A stretch of 64,000 bases of DNA from Craterostigma plantagineum (taxonomy: Eukaryota > Streptophyta > Magnoliopsida > Lamiales > Linderniaceae): the NCBI GenBank assembly GCA_027422505.1, contig JAPQWV010000765.1, positions 174,001-238,000 on the forward strand, given 5' to 3'. Position numbers and translations under genes: made by a program. Shown piece by piece: positions 13,336-22,826 of this stretch. The notes beneath the pieces were generated by a model, which saw only the letters and a list, made by a program, of their open reading frames with translations, was not told where the DNA came from and ran no database searches. The stretch's first letter is position 1. Each line of letters starts with the position of its first letter.

Positions 13336-16300
13336 TAATATGGCAACCCGCGGCTGAGCCGAATAGAGTTGCTTTGTTGGTTGTAAAGATTGAGGAAGAG
13401 CTCTGAACATAACTACAGTTTGCACCTCTGATGAAGAAGGTGAAGCTGGAAGTCTTATTACGTCTTTCCCCTCTAAGTCGATGTAGCGAACCGAGAAGCC
13501 AAGTCGCTTCAAGGCCACAAGGCCAACTTCTACCATTGATTTCTCCCCTGGCACTGCCCATGTCCCTAATCTCTTTGTTTGGTTTGGGTTAAAAACTCTG
13601 CTTTCCTGACGTGGTAGAAGTCGTTCTAGGGATCAGAGAGGAAGCATAAAACCTACTAACGAAAAAGGCAGCCGCCGATACGAATGTGGTTAGCAAAGCA
13701 TCACACAACAGTGGGCCTAATATGGTTTTTTCTACTGACCCAGCTATCATTACTAGAAAAGGAGAAAAGGTGTTGGCATACCCTTTCTGGACGTGGTGTC
13801 CATAGAATGCTATGCCTTGATAGCAAAGCTAACTATCAGAGCCGATTCGAGGATAGGATAACCGGTTGAGGTCAGGCCGTGGGGATCCTGTGCCGAGGGT
13901 TCTTTCTCTGACTTCCCGCATTGGGCATTCCTAACAGAACGCCTAAGATAAGAAGAGAAATGAATCTATATCACAGCTGGCACTAGAGAATACTGGCTCT
14001 TATTCCCCTCCATCTGTCTAAAAGTATAGATCACGGCTTGCCCAGGGGATATTGATCTTACACCCTTTCTTCACGCCTAAGAACACCAACAAATTCGTCT
14101 ATATCAGATCGGAATCCTTCTCTTACCGTATTGGAAACTCCTAGTTTCTACTCGGAAATCCGCATTTGAGGGTCCGGCAATAGGCCTTGTAGGATCCTAC
14201 TTAGACCGATCCTTAGAACAAATTCTCTGGGTCTACTGACATTTCTGCCTAGCCGAACATGGCATATGTTGATGATAGAAAGGCCAAGGGCTAGGAGTTT
14301 TTTGGAGTCAATAAAGGGAGAGGGCTTTTTAGGACTACTACTAGTACTAGTAAAAAGGGGTTTCGGTAGGATTGCCTTTCTAAATTCAAGCATGTCGCTA
14401 GTTCATTTCATCTATAGAACGTCAAGACCTTGTCTTCCGTAAGCTAGATACCCGAGAAAGTAGATTAAGGTCATACTTTTCCCTTAGAAAAAAGCCCACC
14501 CACGTCTGGGTCATAAGTTTGTCTGCCCATTAACAACAAGAAAGCCAATTCATAGCGCAAGGAGGATAAAGGAAGGGTTGGAGCTATCCAGTAGAATGCT
14601 AGGGCACAAAAGCAAGAAGAGGACCTCGCTACACGAATTGAAAGGAAAGCTCGGACTTCTATTCTAAAAGGCTTCGAATACCATACATAATATCGTTCAT
14701 TTTTCCTCCAGCAAGGAGCAGAGCCAGTTCCACTCATGAAATGGATGCTTTCGTAGGGACAGTATGCCTTTTCGATTCTTCCTTCCTGCTTGGCTTGCTT
14801 TCATGTCAGTACTTATTCTCTGAACTTTCAGACTGAAGCTTAAGACATGGGATTGCCTGGAAAAAAGGGGCACCTTACGCCTTAGCTCAGGGGAGATCGA
14901 TCCGGCTACAAACAAAAGAATCTATTGGCAAGCTGGTATGAGAGGAATAGGAATGCGAGCTTAATTTTCTTTCATTATAGTTTTCTCCTATTCTCAAGTG
15001 ATTCGTAGAAGCTTTCACTCTAGCCAAAGGGAAAGGTTCAGCTACCTACCTCGGTAGCGCACCCCTAACCCTACGCTTTGGCTACTTTGGCTTGATTGCT
15101 TTCACCAGGTCTAGCTAAAGTCGATTAGCCCGAGTTGTGTTAAGATAAGTGGCACTTGAATTTGAAGTAGCCATCGGCCAGGTCTTGGATGCTGAATTCT
15201 CGGTCTTACCACTTGTATCGATAGCCCCACTTTCATTGAATGCTGAGGAGATTGATTGAAAATAAAATCCTGATCCTGATCTTCGAACGCTAAGCAAGAA
15301 AGCCAATAGACCTTGAATACCGTATACCTATATAGAATGGAGGGACTACGCTTTCTGCCTCTAGTTTTTGAATATGCTTTATTCTCTTCCCCTATTCAAA
15401 CTTCAAGTTATTAATAGTTTAAATCAGGTGGCAAAGAGTCTAAAGGGCTAGCCGAGTATTATCGAATCCCCTTATCGAGCTACCGATCTGACAGCGCTTT
15501 CTTTCCTATCATACCTTTGATCTCCAGGCTAGGTAAATTCTTAAGGTTCATTTTCAAGCAGAAGTGTTGAAATGGGGCAAGCAAAAAAGCAAGCGGTGGG
15601 ATCTTTCAGACAAGGGTAAAGGTCTAAGAAGGCGGGACTCTTTCTTTTTCTTTCCTCAAAGGATAACGGGCTAGATTCATTTTAAGCCAGTTCAGGTCCA
15701 TCCAATTTCCTTAAAAGCTAGTCAGTGAGAAAGGGAATGAAGATGGTGAAGCGAAGAGGGTTCGAATGAATACTCGACTGATAAGGATAGGGGGAATCAC
15801 TTTAAATGAGGGAAGCTTAGATTGCTCACAGGATCAAAGCACTTTATTTTAAAAAATCAAAAGACACTTTCTCGCTTCTTGCTTGAAGTTTGATTGTAAT
15901 TGTAGCCTTAGCGCTTTACTAATATAATAGAAGGGAAGGGCACTCTATCCTGATCTTGATCTTAGGAATGGAATCTACAACTCTCTTTAATGAGCAAGAC
16001 TCTATCCAGATCTAAAGAATCTGGCAAAGAGCATTCTTATAATTCCTTTACTTCGGATAGTTTATCTTATTAAGTTAAGCAGGATAGGAAAGATCCTATC
16101 AGCCTGAACATGAGGTCTACCGGGGCATCGAAGAATTGAGTTTCGAGAAGGCTAGCTGCTCGCACATGGCTACTTCCTTTAGAACCGGTCTTTCTTTTAA
16201 CAGCTTTCAAAAGAAGCAGTAGCCTACTCTTTATAGAAGGCTTACTTACCGAAAATGGTAGCAAGCCAGTTCCTTTCTTTTCTTCTGACATCTGGGTTGC

Positions 16301-17292
16301 TCTTAATGTTTCGATGTCATCCTTGAGAGCAGAGAGACTTGGTATTAGGGGTTTTCTTTGTACATTATCTATCTCCGAAAGATGTGTAACAGCCCGGAGG
16401 GGGTAATAGGGGCGCGAAAATGAAGCAGGAGGCAGTAGAAATAGCGAGAAGGCCGTCAGGGTCAGAAGAGTTCAGAGAAGGTTGGATCCGGGAAGGCTTA
16501 AGCCCGAGGGTTTTGAAACCGATGGATATGTAGACGCTGCAAAAGCCAATAAATTCGATTTCGAGGATGATAGGTTGGGGCTTGGAAGGCCTTCCAAATC
16601 CAGAGGGGATGAGCCTTTAGAAAAGAGGCGCATATGAAGCATCTGACGTTGCTTCCTCAATTAAGGTAAGGATCATTTGAGAAGCTATCGAAACTATTCC
16701 GAAGTTGATGATTTCGTTTTAGCTAGGGCAATAGCAGGGAAAGAGAAGCACTAAGATGAGAAGATATAACTAGATTCCCCTTACATAATCCTCTTGTTGA
16801 AACTACAAGAAGATAAGAAGGGACTTGAAGCTTACAGTCCTTACTCAACTACAAGTCCATAGAGAGCAGCTGCCACCTATATATAACTATGCATTGACGC
16901 TGCAGATGTTAGATTGCAGTTGGCATTAGGAGATGGAGAGCAAAAGGAATGAATCGAGTGTACTTAGTAACCGCAATCACAAACAAGAACAAAACGGTTA
17001 GTCCTTATGCAACTAAGAGCACAGGAAGGAAATAAAGCTACATCTACAAAGAAAGAGATGGTTGCATCTAAGGGCTTCTTATTGGGTCTTAGCTTCTTAG
17101 AAAGCCATAGGACGAGACCGGACAATCTAATGATATACAATTGTGATGTCAGAGAATAGTCCGGAAGAGGGGAGGCCGCTGATTCTTCTCCAATTTGATG
17201 TTGAATTCTAATGAGATGATTCGGGATTCAAATGGATTTCAAAATAGCGTACGTAGAAAGATGGTCGAGCAATCAGCAGGCAGGCATAGGTG
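13336..17292. other. organelle-like DNA, no gene recognised
   Basis: This stretch has the same texture as 1-12605. Only short open frames are present (longest about 88 codons, minus, 14471-14737) and none carries a recognisable motif. A (taa)n-like run lies at 13324-13340. The block ends at 17292, next to the ccgac target duplication of the Cassandra-like array. Confidence 0.4.
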
Positions 17293-17297
17293 CCGAC

Positions 17298-17763
17298 TGT
17301 AACATCCCGTCCCATACCCGGTGTCACTGTAGCATCCGTCCCTACCGGGACCAGTGGGGTTGGGCCCACCACACTCCGGCTGATAGTCTGGCCCCACTGA
17401 TCACCATTTAACATTCCAACGTGCTTCGTCCTCGCTCACACGCACCCTGGGCAAACTTCCCAGGGGGTCACCCATCCTAAGATTGCTTCAAGTCAAGCAC
17501 GCTTAACTTCAAAGTTCTTTCGGATGGACTCCCGAAAAGGTAGGTCGACCTTGGTGATATGAGTAGTACTATCAATTCTTTTGTACGATTCTTAGCCTGA
17601 CACGCCCATACATTGTCAGTCTCAGGATCCCCTCTCATTCGGGTGTCGGATCGGTTCGTTCATGTGCCCCTTCGCCTAGAAGCCTGCCAGGAGCCGCTTC
17701 TTGTCCGTGCACTTCTCTGGCACCGGCAATCACTCCCCGCCCTCATCGGCCCCGGGTGTCACA
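17298..17763 (-). repeat. Cassandra-like LTR 1 (minus)
   Basis: This is the outermost left LTR, 466 bp. On the plus strand it reads tgtaacatccc to gggtgtcaca, the reverse complement of the plus-oriented LTRs. Its U5-type end abuts the left target duplication ccgac. The 5S-like core lies at about 17440-17566. Confidence 0.88.
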
Positions 17764-17835
17764 TGCCCACCAGCTTCCGCCTGGTTCGTCCCCGAACCAG
17801 CATCGTACTGCGAGAGGTTGTGCTCTGATACCACC
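17764..17835 (-). other. Cassandra-like internal domain (minus copy)
   Basis: This 72-bp spacer is the reverse complement of the plus copies. The primer binding site (gctctgatacca on the plus strand) lies near its right end. It also holds the perfect stem CTGGTTCG / CGAACCAG, and the purine-rich tract is next to LTR 1. It has no coding capacity. Confidence 0.85.
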
Positions 17836-18302
17836 TATAACATCCCGTCCCATACCGGGTGTCACTGTAGCATCCGTCCCTACCGGGACCAGTGGGGTTG
17901 GGCCCACCACACTCCGACTGATTGTCTGGCCCCACTGTACCACCATTTAACCTTCCAGCGTGCTTCGTCCTTGCTCACACGCACCCTGGGCAAACTTCCC
18001 AGGGGGTCACCCATCCTAAGATTGCTTCAAGTCAAGCACGCTTAACTTCGAAGTTCTTTAGGATGGACTCCCGAAAAGGTAGGTCGACCTTGGTGATATG
18101 AGTAGTACTATCAATTCTTTTATACGATTCTTAGCCTGACACGCCCATACATTGTCAGTCTCAGGATCCCCTCTCATTCGGGTGTCGGATCGGTTCGTTC
18201 ATGTACCCCTTCGCCTAGAAGCCTGCCAGGAGCCGCGCCTTGTCCGTGCACTTCTCTGGCACCGGCGATCACTCCCCGCCCTCATCGGCCCCGGGTGTCA
18301 CA
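17836..18302 (-). repeat. Cassandra-like LTR 2 (minus)
   Basis: This LTR is 467 bp. Its right end (tgtcaca on the plus strand) directly abuts the rRNA fragment. The U5 terminus is mutated to tataaca where the other copies have tgtaaca. The 5S-like core lies at about 17979-18105. Confidence 0.87.
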
Positions 18303-18446
18303 TGAGCCGACATCGAGGTGCCAAACCTTCCCGTCGATGTGAGCTCTTGGGGAAGATCAGCCTGTTATCCCTAGAGTAACTTTTATCCGTTGAGCGACGG
18401 CCCTTCCACTCGGCACCGTCGGATCACTAAGGCCGACTTTCGTCCA
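18303..18446 (-). rRNA. fragment of organellar 23S rRNA gene (antisense)
   Basis: Read on the minus strand, this is part of domain V of a bacterial-type large-subunit rRNA, around the peptidyl-transferase region. It contains, in order, gtcggccttagtgatccgac, gccgtcgctcaacgg, ataacaggctgat and ggcacctcgatgtcggctc, all highly conserved blocks. The details fit plastid 23S best, but a plant mitochondrial 26S origin is not excluded. It is only 144 bp long and cannot function as a gene. The joins to the LTRs are sharp, with at most the 4-bp string catg shared at each side. It is the loop of a large inverted repeat of Cassandra-like units. Confidence 0.9.
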
Positions 18447-18913
18447 TGTGACACCCGGGGCCGATGAGGGCGGGGAGTGATTGCCGGTGCCAGAGAAGTG
18501 CACGGACAAGAAGCGGCTCCTGGCAGGCTTCTAGGCGAAGGGGCACATGAACGAACCGATCCGACACCCGAATGAGAGGGGATCCTGAGACTGACAATGT
18601 ATGGGCGTGTCAGGCTAAGAATCGTATAAAAGAATTGATAGTACTACTCATATCACCAAGGTCGACCTACCTTTTCGGGAGTCCATCCGAAAGAACTTCG
18701 AAGTTAAGCGTGCTTGACTTGAAGCAATCTTAGAATGGGTGACCCCCTAGGAAGTATGCCCAGGGTGCGTGTGAGCGAGGACGAAGCACGCTGGAAGGTT
18801 AAATGGTGGTACAGTGGGGCCAAACTATCAATCGGAGTGTGGTGGGCCCAACCCTACTGGTCCCGGTAGGGACGGATGCTACAGTGACACCCGGTTTGGG
18901 ACGGGATGTTACA
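18447..18913 (+). repeat. Cassandra-like LTR 3 (plus)
   Basis: This LTR is 467 bp, running from TGTGACACCC to GATGTTACA. It is the near mirror image of LTR 2 across the 23S piece. It is followed at once by the primer binding site at 18916-18927. Confidence 0.88.
18625..18770 (+). ncRNA. 5S rRNA-derived domain in Cassandra-like LTR
   Basis: The segment aligns by eye with plant 5S rRNA. It has catatcacc where 5S has catacc near the 5' end, then cttcgaagttaagcgtgctt (18695-18714, the box A region) and gggtgaccccct...gaagt (box C region, about 18737-18753). A TATAAAAG string (18625-18632) lies about 20-25 bp before the 5S-like start, similar to the TATA-like element ahead of plant 5S genes. In known Cassandra elements this domain keeps pol III promoter boxes. 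Whether it is transcribed here cannot be told. Equivalent segments lie near 19160-19310, 19700-19850, 20240-20380 and, on minus, 17440-17590 and 17979-18127. Confidence 0.75.
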
Positions 18914-18985
18914 GGTGGTATCAGAGCACAACCTCTCGCAGTACGGTGCTGGTTCGGGGACGAACCAGGCGGAAGCTGGTGGGCA
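18914..18985 (+). other. Cassandra-like internal domain with PBS and hairpin
   Basis: The whole interior of the element is 72 bp. The primer binding site TGGTATCAGAGC (18916-18927) is complementary to the 3' end of initiator tRNA-Met. A perfect 8-bp hairpin follows, CTGGTTCG (18949-18956), loop GGGA, CGAACCAG (18961-18968). A purine-rich tract (ggaagctggtgggca) precedes the next LTR. No ORF fits. Confidence 0.85.
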
Positions 18986-19454
18986 TGTGACACCCGGGGC
19001 CGATGAGGGCGGGGAGTCATCGCCGGTGCCAGAGAAGTGCACGGACAAGGCGCGGCTCCTGGCAGGCTTCTAGGCGAAGGGGTACATGAACGAACCGATC
19101 CGACACCCGAATGAGAGGGGATCCTGAGACTGACAATATATGGGCGTGTCAGGCTAAGAATCGTATAAAAGAAGTGATAGTACTACTCATATCACCAAGG
19201 TCGACCTACCTTTTCGGGAGTCCATCCGAAAGAACTTCGAAGTTAAGCGTGCTTGACTTGAAGCAATCTTAGGATGGGTGACCCCCTGGGAAGTATGCCC
19301 AGGGTGCGTGTGAGCGAGGACGAAGCACGCTGGAAGGTTAAATGGTGGTACAGTGGGGCCAGACTATCAATCGGAGTGTGGTGGGCCCAACCCTCCACTG
19401 GTCCCGGTAGGGACCGATGCTACGGTGACACTCGGTATGGGACGGGTTGTTACA
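18986..19454 (+). repeat. Cassandra-like LTR 4 (plus)
   Basis: This LTR is 469 bp with the same ends as LTR 3, except that the terminus reads gttgttaca. It belongs to a tandem run in which neighbouring units share LTRs, a structure usually made by unequal recombination between units. Confidence 0.87.
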
Positions 19455-19526
19455 GGTGGTATCAGAGCACAACCTCTCGCAGTACGGTGCTGGTTCGGGG
19501 ACGAACCAGGCGGAAGCTGGTGGGCA
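19455..19526 (+). other. Cassandra-like internal domain (copy 3)
   Basis: This 72-bp copy has an intact primer binding site and an intact CTGGTTCG / CGAACCAG hairpin. Confidence 0.85.
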
Positions 19527-19991
19527 TGTGACACCCGGGGCCGAAGAGGGCGGGGAGTGATCGCCGGTGCGGAGAGGTGCACGGACAAGGAGCGGCTCCT
19601 GGCAGGCTTCTAGGCGAAGGGGGACTTGAACGAACCGATCCGACACCCGAATGAGAGGGGATCCTGAGACTCACAATGTATGGGCGTGTCAGGCTAAGAA
19701 TCGTACAAAAGAATTGATAGTACTACTCATATCACCAAGCTCGACCTACCTTTTCGGGAGTCCATCCTAAAGAACTTCGAAGTTAAGCGTGCTTGACTTG
19801 AAGCAATCCTAGGATGGGTGACCCCCTGGGAAGTTTGCCCAGGGTGCGTGTGAGCGAGAACGAAGCACGCTGGAAGGTTAAATGGTGGTCAGTGGGGCCA
19901 GACTATCAGCCGGAGTGTGGTGGGCCCAACCCCACTGGTCCCGGTAGGGACGGATGCTACAGTGACACCGAGTATGGGACGGGATGTTATA
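19527..19991 (+). repeat. Cassandra-like LTR 5 (plus)
   Basis: This LTR is 465 bp. Its 3' terminus is gttata instead of gttaca, so the canonical CA end is lost. The 5S-like core is intact by eye. Confidence 0.86.
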
Positions 19992-20063
19992 GGTGGTATC
20001 AGAGCACAACCTCTCGCAGCACGGTGCTGGTTCGGGGACGAACCAGACGGAAGCTGGTGGGCA
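19992..20063 (+). other. Cassandra-like internal domain (copy 4)
   Basis: This 72-bp copy has an intact primer binding site. The hairpin is intact, and one base next to it differs (cagacgg for caggcgg). Confidence 0.84.
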
Positions 20064-20521
20064 TGTGACACCCGGGGCCGATGAGGGCGGGGAGTGGTCG
20101 CCGGTGCCAGAGAAGTGCACGGATAAGGAGCGGCTCCTGGCAGGCTTCTAGGCGAAGGGTACATTAAAGAACCGATCCGACACTCGAATGAGAGGGGATC
20201 CTGAGACTGACAATGTATGGGCGTGTCAGGCTAAGAATCGTATAAAAGAATTGATAGTACTACTCATATCGCCAAGGTCGACCTACCCTTTCGGGAGTCC
20301 ATCCTTCGAGGTTAAGCGTGCTTGACTTGAAGCAATCTTAGGATGGGTGACCCCCTGGGAAGTTTGCCCAGGGTGCGTGTGAGCGAGGACGAAGCACGCT
20401 GGAAGGTTAAATGGTGGTACAGTGGGGCCAGACTATCAGTCGGAGTGTGGTGGGCTCAACCCCACTGGTCCCGGTAGGGACGGATGCTACAGTGACACCC
20501 GGTATGGGACGGGATGTTACA
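20064..20521 (+). repeat. Cassandra-like LTR 6 (plus), outer right LTR
   Basis: This LTR is 458 bp. It is slightly shortened by a deletion of about 9-10 bp in front of the 5S-like core (tccatccttcgaggttaagc). Its gttaca end is followed directly by the right target duplication ccgac (20522-20526). Confidence 0.87.
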
Positions 20522-20526
20522 CCGAC

Positions 20527-20803
20527 TGCAGCAATCGACCATCTGGAGCAGCAAGAGAAAGAAGGACCAACGAGGATTAAGGAGGAGAAAGTGGGAGTAA
20601 CAAGCAGATGCAGGCGGGACAAACCCCATTTTTTTTATCATGGGCAGCGAGCACTCGATGTGAAATTTACCAAGGCCTGGTGGGGCTCCCCTATGGTTGT
20701 ATCTCATCAAATATACATGATCCAAATGAAGGCAGGATTTGTTGCAACACATTTGGGATGGATTAGAAGAAGAGTGTGCAGTTCACCCTTCGCCTTCTAG
20801 AGA
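20527..20803. other. host DNA between two insertions, no gene recognised
   Basis: About 280 bp separate the Cassandra-like array from element A. The segment includes a short t-run at 20629-20637 and no recognisable domain. It ends in gaggt, the target duplication of element A. Confidence 0.5.
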
Positions 20804-21636
20804 GAGGTTGTAATACCCGTAAATTTTACGGGGTTTTGATGTAAGTAGATATGTAAATTGGAAGCTAAGAAGCCTGTTAAATAAATTCCAGCTATAAAAT
20901 ACATGTATAAGTTCCTAAGATTTCAAATTAAATTTCGAAATTTATTGAGCTAGGTATAATATAGAATAAATTTAAAGTGGGCCACATTTAGATTTAAGCA
21001 TATTTCGAAATTTAGCCCAAAATCATGGAAAGATGATATGTAATAACATTACTTAACCTCAAGGTAACTTAACGTCATTATCCTCACAAATTCCTAGGAA
21101 AGAAACCAACTCATGTATATCTAAAATGCTAATACTCTTTTGAGGGGAAATCGTGGTGGTACTGAGAATAAAAAGAAGAAGAGAAGAGATACGAAAGTCA
21201 CACCTAGTGCTAAGGAAGTGTTAGCAAGCATAGCATCAAAATTCATAAGTTGAACGTAAGGTATACAGTTCTATCTATAACACTTGAATTAATTATGCTT
21301 TATGTATTTTCGGTATTAGCAAGTTTTTCATGATACTACATGAACTAGGTAACTTTAATGTATGGTTAATATCAAATCTATGAAGCTGTTGGCTTTAAAG
21401 CATTTATAGAAAACTCAAGTTTCGATTTAGGTTAATAAGTGTTTAAAGTGATGTTCATCAGAGTGTTTTATGGATGTTTTAGGGTTTTTGAGTGAAACCA
21501 CGAATTCCAGAAGTTCTAGATATGGTGTTATATTCGAAATGAATAATAAGTTAGTGTGGTAGAAGGATTCCGAAATGTGTAATACCTAGAAATCGGGGTG
21601 TATAACAAGGAGATTTCGATAGATACAATAGATAAT

Positions 21637-22120
21637 GTCGAGATATATTCGAGATGAATTACAAAAGATGTCGAAAGGTGTGATGAGGATTTGAATATGT
21701 CGAGTTATATGTAAATATCGATACATGGTAAGGATGGGAAGATGTCGAACTGCTTAGTGAATAAAAGTCGAGACATATATATGTAATAAGAAACCTCGAT
21801 ATGTAATGACTTTCGACATTTGTTCTTTTCTTAACTAGAAGAGATCTCGACATTTTGTTAAGGTCTGGACATCTTCTATGAACCTCTTCGGCATTTATAT
21901 TTGTTTTTTAGAGAGTCTCGACATTTTATAAGACTTCGATATTTAAAGGACTCGATATTTATATGTCTCGACATTTATATTGTTTAGGGTCTCGACATTT
22001 TTAAGGATTTCGACATTTCAAGTCTCGATCTTTATTTTTACAAGGAACTCGACATTTCATTTTTCTAAACCAAAGATCTCGGCAAGCTCGTAGATCTCGG
22101 CATGTGGTATTTCGACATTA
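21637..22120 (+). repeat. TCGACATT microrepeat field in LTR A
   Basis: I count eight exact TCGACATT octamers between 21813 and 22120, plus near copies (tcgatatt, tcggcattt, tctggacat). The left part (21637-21750) instead carries four copies of the reverse complement core ATGTCGA. The spacing is irregular, so this is not a simple tandem repeat. The same field recurs in the 3' LTR at about 28770-29255. There is no coding potential. Confidence 0.75.
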
Positions 22121-22414
22121 TGTTTCACTTAATAAATTTTCGGTATTTTAGAATTTTGCGATTTCGAAGGTTTTCAATATTTTAGGGTTTATTTATTTTA
22201 GGATTATTATTATTTTTAGGTTTTCATAAATTTTAAAAGTTTTGATAATTTTAGCATTTTCAAAATTTATATGACTTAGTAAATTTATTGATATAATAAT
22301 ATTTCCAATATTCAGAGGATCGGAGCGTAGGGAATTTACCGGATTTTGTTACTAACTTTATCAGGAGGACAGGTAGGTGAATCATTCATCTACGACACGT
22401 AAACGCTTACCTGC

Positions 22415-22500
22415 TATTATGTGATTACGTGACTTATGTGATTTACGTGTTTTACGTATGTTTTATGTGACGTCACGTTTCATGTGTTTCACGTATATGC
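22415..22500 (+). promoter_or_regulatory. ACGT-core cluster with CRE palindrome
   Basis: Within about 85 bp there are six or more ACGT cores (acgtgact, acgtgttt, acgtatg, gtgacgtcac, cacgtata). They include the perfect palindrome TGACGTCA at 22468-22475, repeated at 29602-29609 in the 3' LTR. ACGT cores are binding sites of plant bZIP factors. The cluster lies about 340 bp upstream of a TATA-like string, so a U3 enhancer is a reasonable inference. Confidence 0.5.
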
Positions 22501-22546
22501 ATGATATCGCACGACATGGTGAGGGATAATGACTACATTAGTAGTG

Positions 22547-22790
22547 ACACCTTAAGACTTAAGGTGTTGATTGAGCGGGTAGAGTGTGCCGATTTTGGCA
22601 GTCAGACTCGTAGCGGAGTTGAGGTTGGACTCGCGGGGCACCTGATGGGAGACAGACGTGAGCGATCTGTCTACTCGGGCGTGAGCGACCCGAGGTGCAA
22701 ACCGTCGGATGTGTTGTGTAGCGGAAGGGGCGACCTGATAGGAGGACGTTGACGTGATCGATCAGCGCACTATCGGCGTGGGCACCGCTA
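22547..22790 (+). other. Hairpin cluster with constant loop in LTR A
   Basis: A perfect 10-bp inverted repeat with one spacer base lies at 22547-22567 (ACACCTTAAG / CTTAAGGTGT). Four hairpins with related loops follow: AGACAGA / TCTGTCT (22650-22672) and CTCGGG / CCCGAG (22674-22694), both around cgtgagcga; GTTGA / TCAGC with one G-T pair (22748-22766) around cgtgatcga; and CGG / CCG (22774-22787) around cgtgggca. The 3' LTR repeats them at about 29681-29925, except that the second stem has lost a C. Confidence 0.7.
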
Positions 22791-22812
22791 GTCTGGCGTT
22801 AACGACGAAACG

Positions 22813-22826
22813 ATATATATATTTTA
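22813..22826 (+). promoter_or_regulatory. TATA-like box in 5' LTR A
   Basis: The string tatatatattttat is the only strong TATA-like sequence in the right third of the LTR, and it precedes the GC-rich gcgcgcgaggtg. It is the likely core promoter, placing the U3/R border near 22845; this is inferred only. The 3' LTR has the same string near 29946. Confidence 0.5.

Larger units (their letters stand above)
17293..20526. mobile_element. Palindromic Cassandra-like TRIM array with rRNA core
   Basis: Six near-identical LTRs of about 466 bp are arranged LTR-int-LTR (minus), 23S rRNA piece, LTR-int-LTR-int-LTR-int-LTR (plus). In the plus sense each LTR begins TGTGACACCC and ends GATGTTACA. Each 72-bp spacer opens with a tRNA-Met-type primer binding site (TGGTATCAGAGC). 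Every LTR carries a 5S-rRNA-like segment, the hallmark of Cassandra TRIMs. The unit (about 1.0 kb) is longer than the Cassandra elements I know of (roughly 0.6-0.9 kb), so this may be a variant family. The array as a whole is flanked by the same 5 bp, ccgac, at 17293-17297 and 20522-20526. There is no coding capacity; movement would need proteins supplied in trans. Confidence 0.88.

Noticed and set aside
18303..18446. Cytosolic 25S rRNA origin for the rRNA fragment
   Set aside because: The conserved blocks have the bacterial/organellar form and do not fit the eukaryotic 25S sequence.
17208..20800. Numerous open frames of 60-130 codons on both strands over the Cassandra-like LTRs
   Set aside because: They repeat in every LTR copy in several frames and arise from the GC-rich non-coding LTR; Cassandra-type elements encode no protein.
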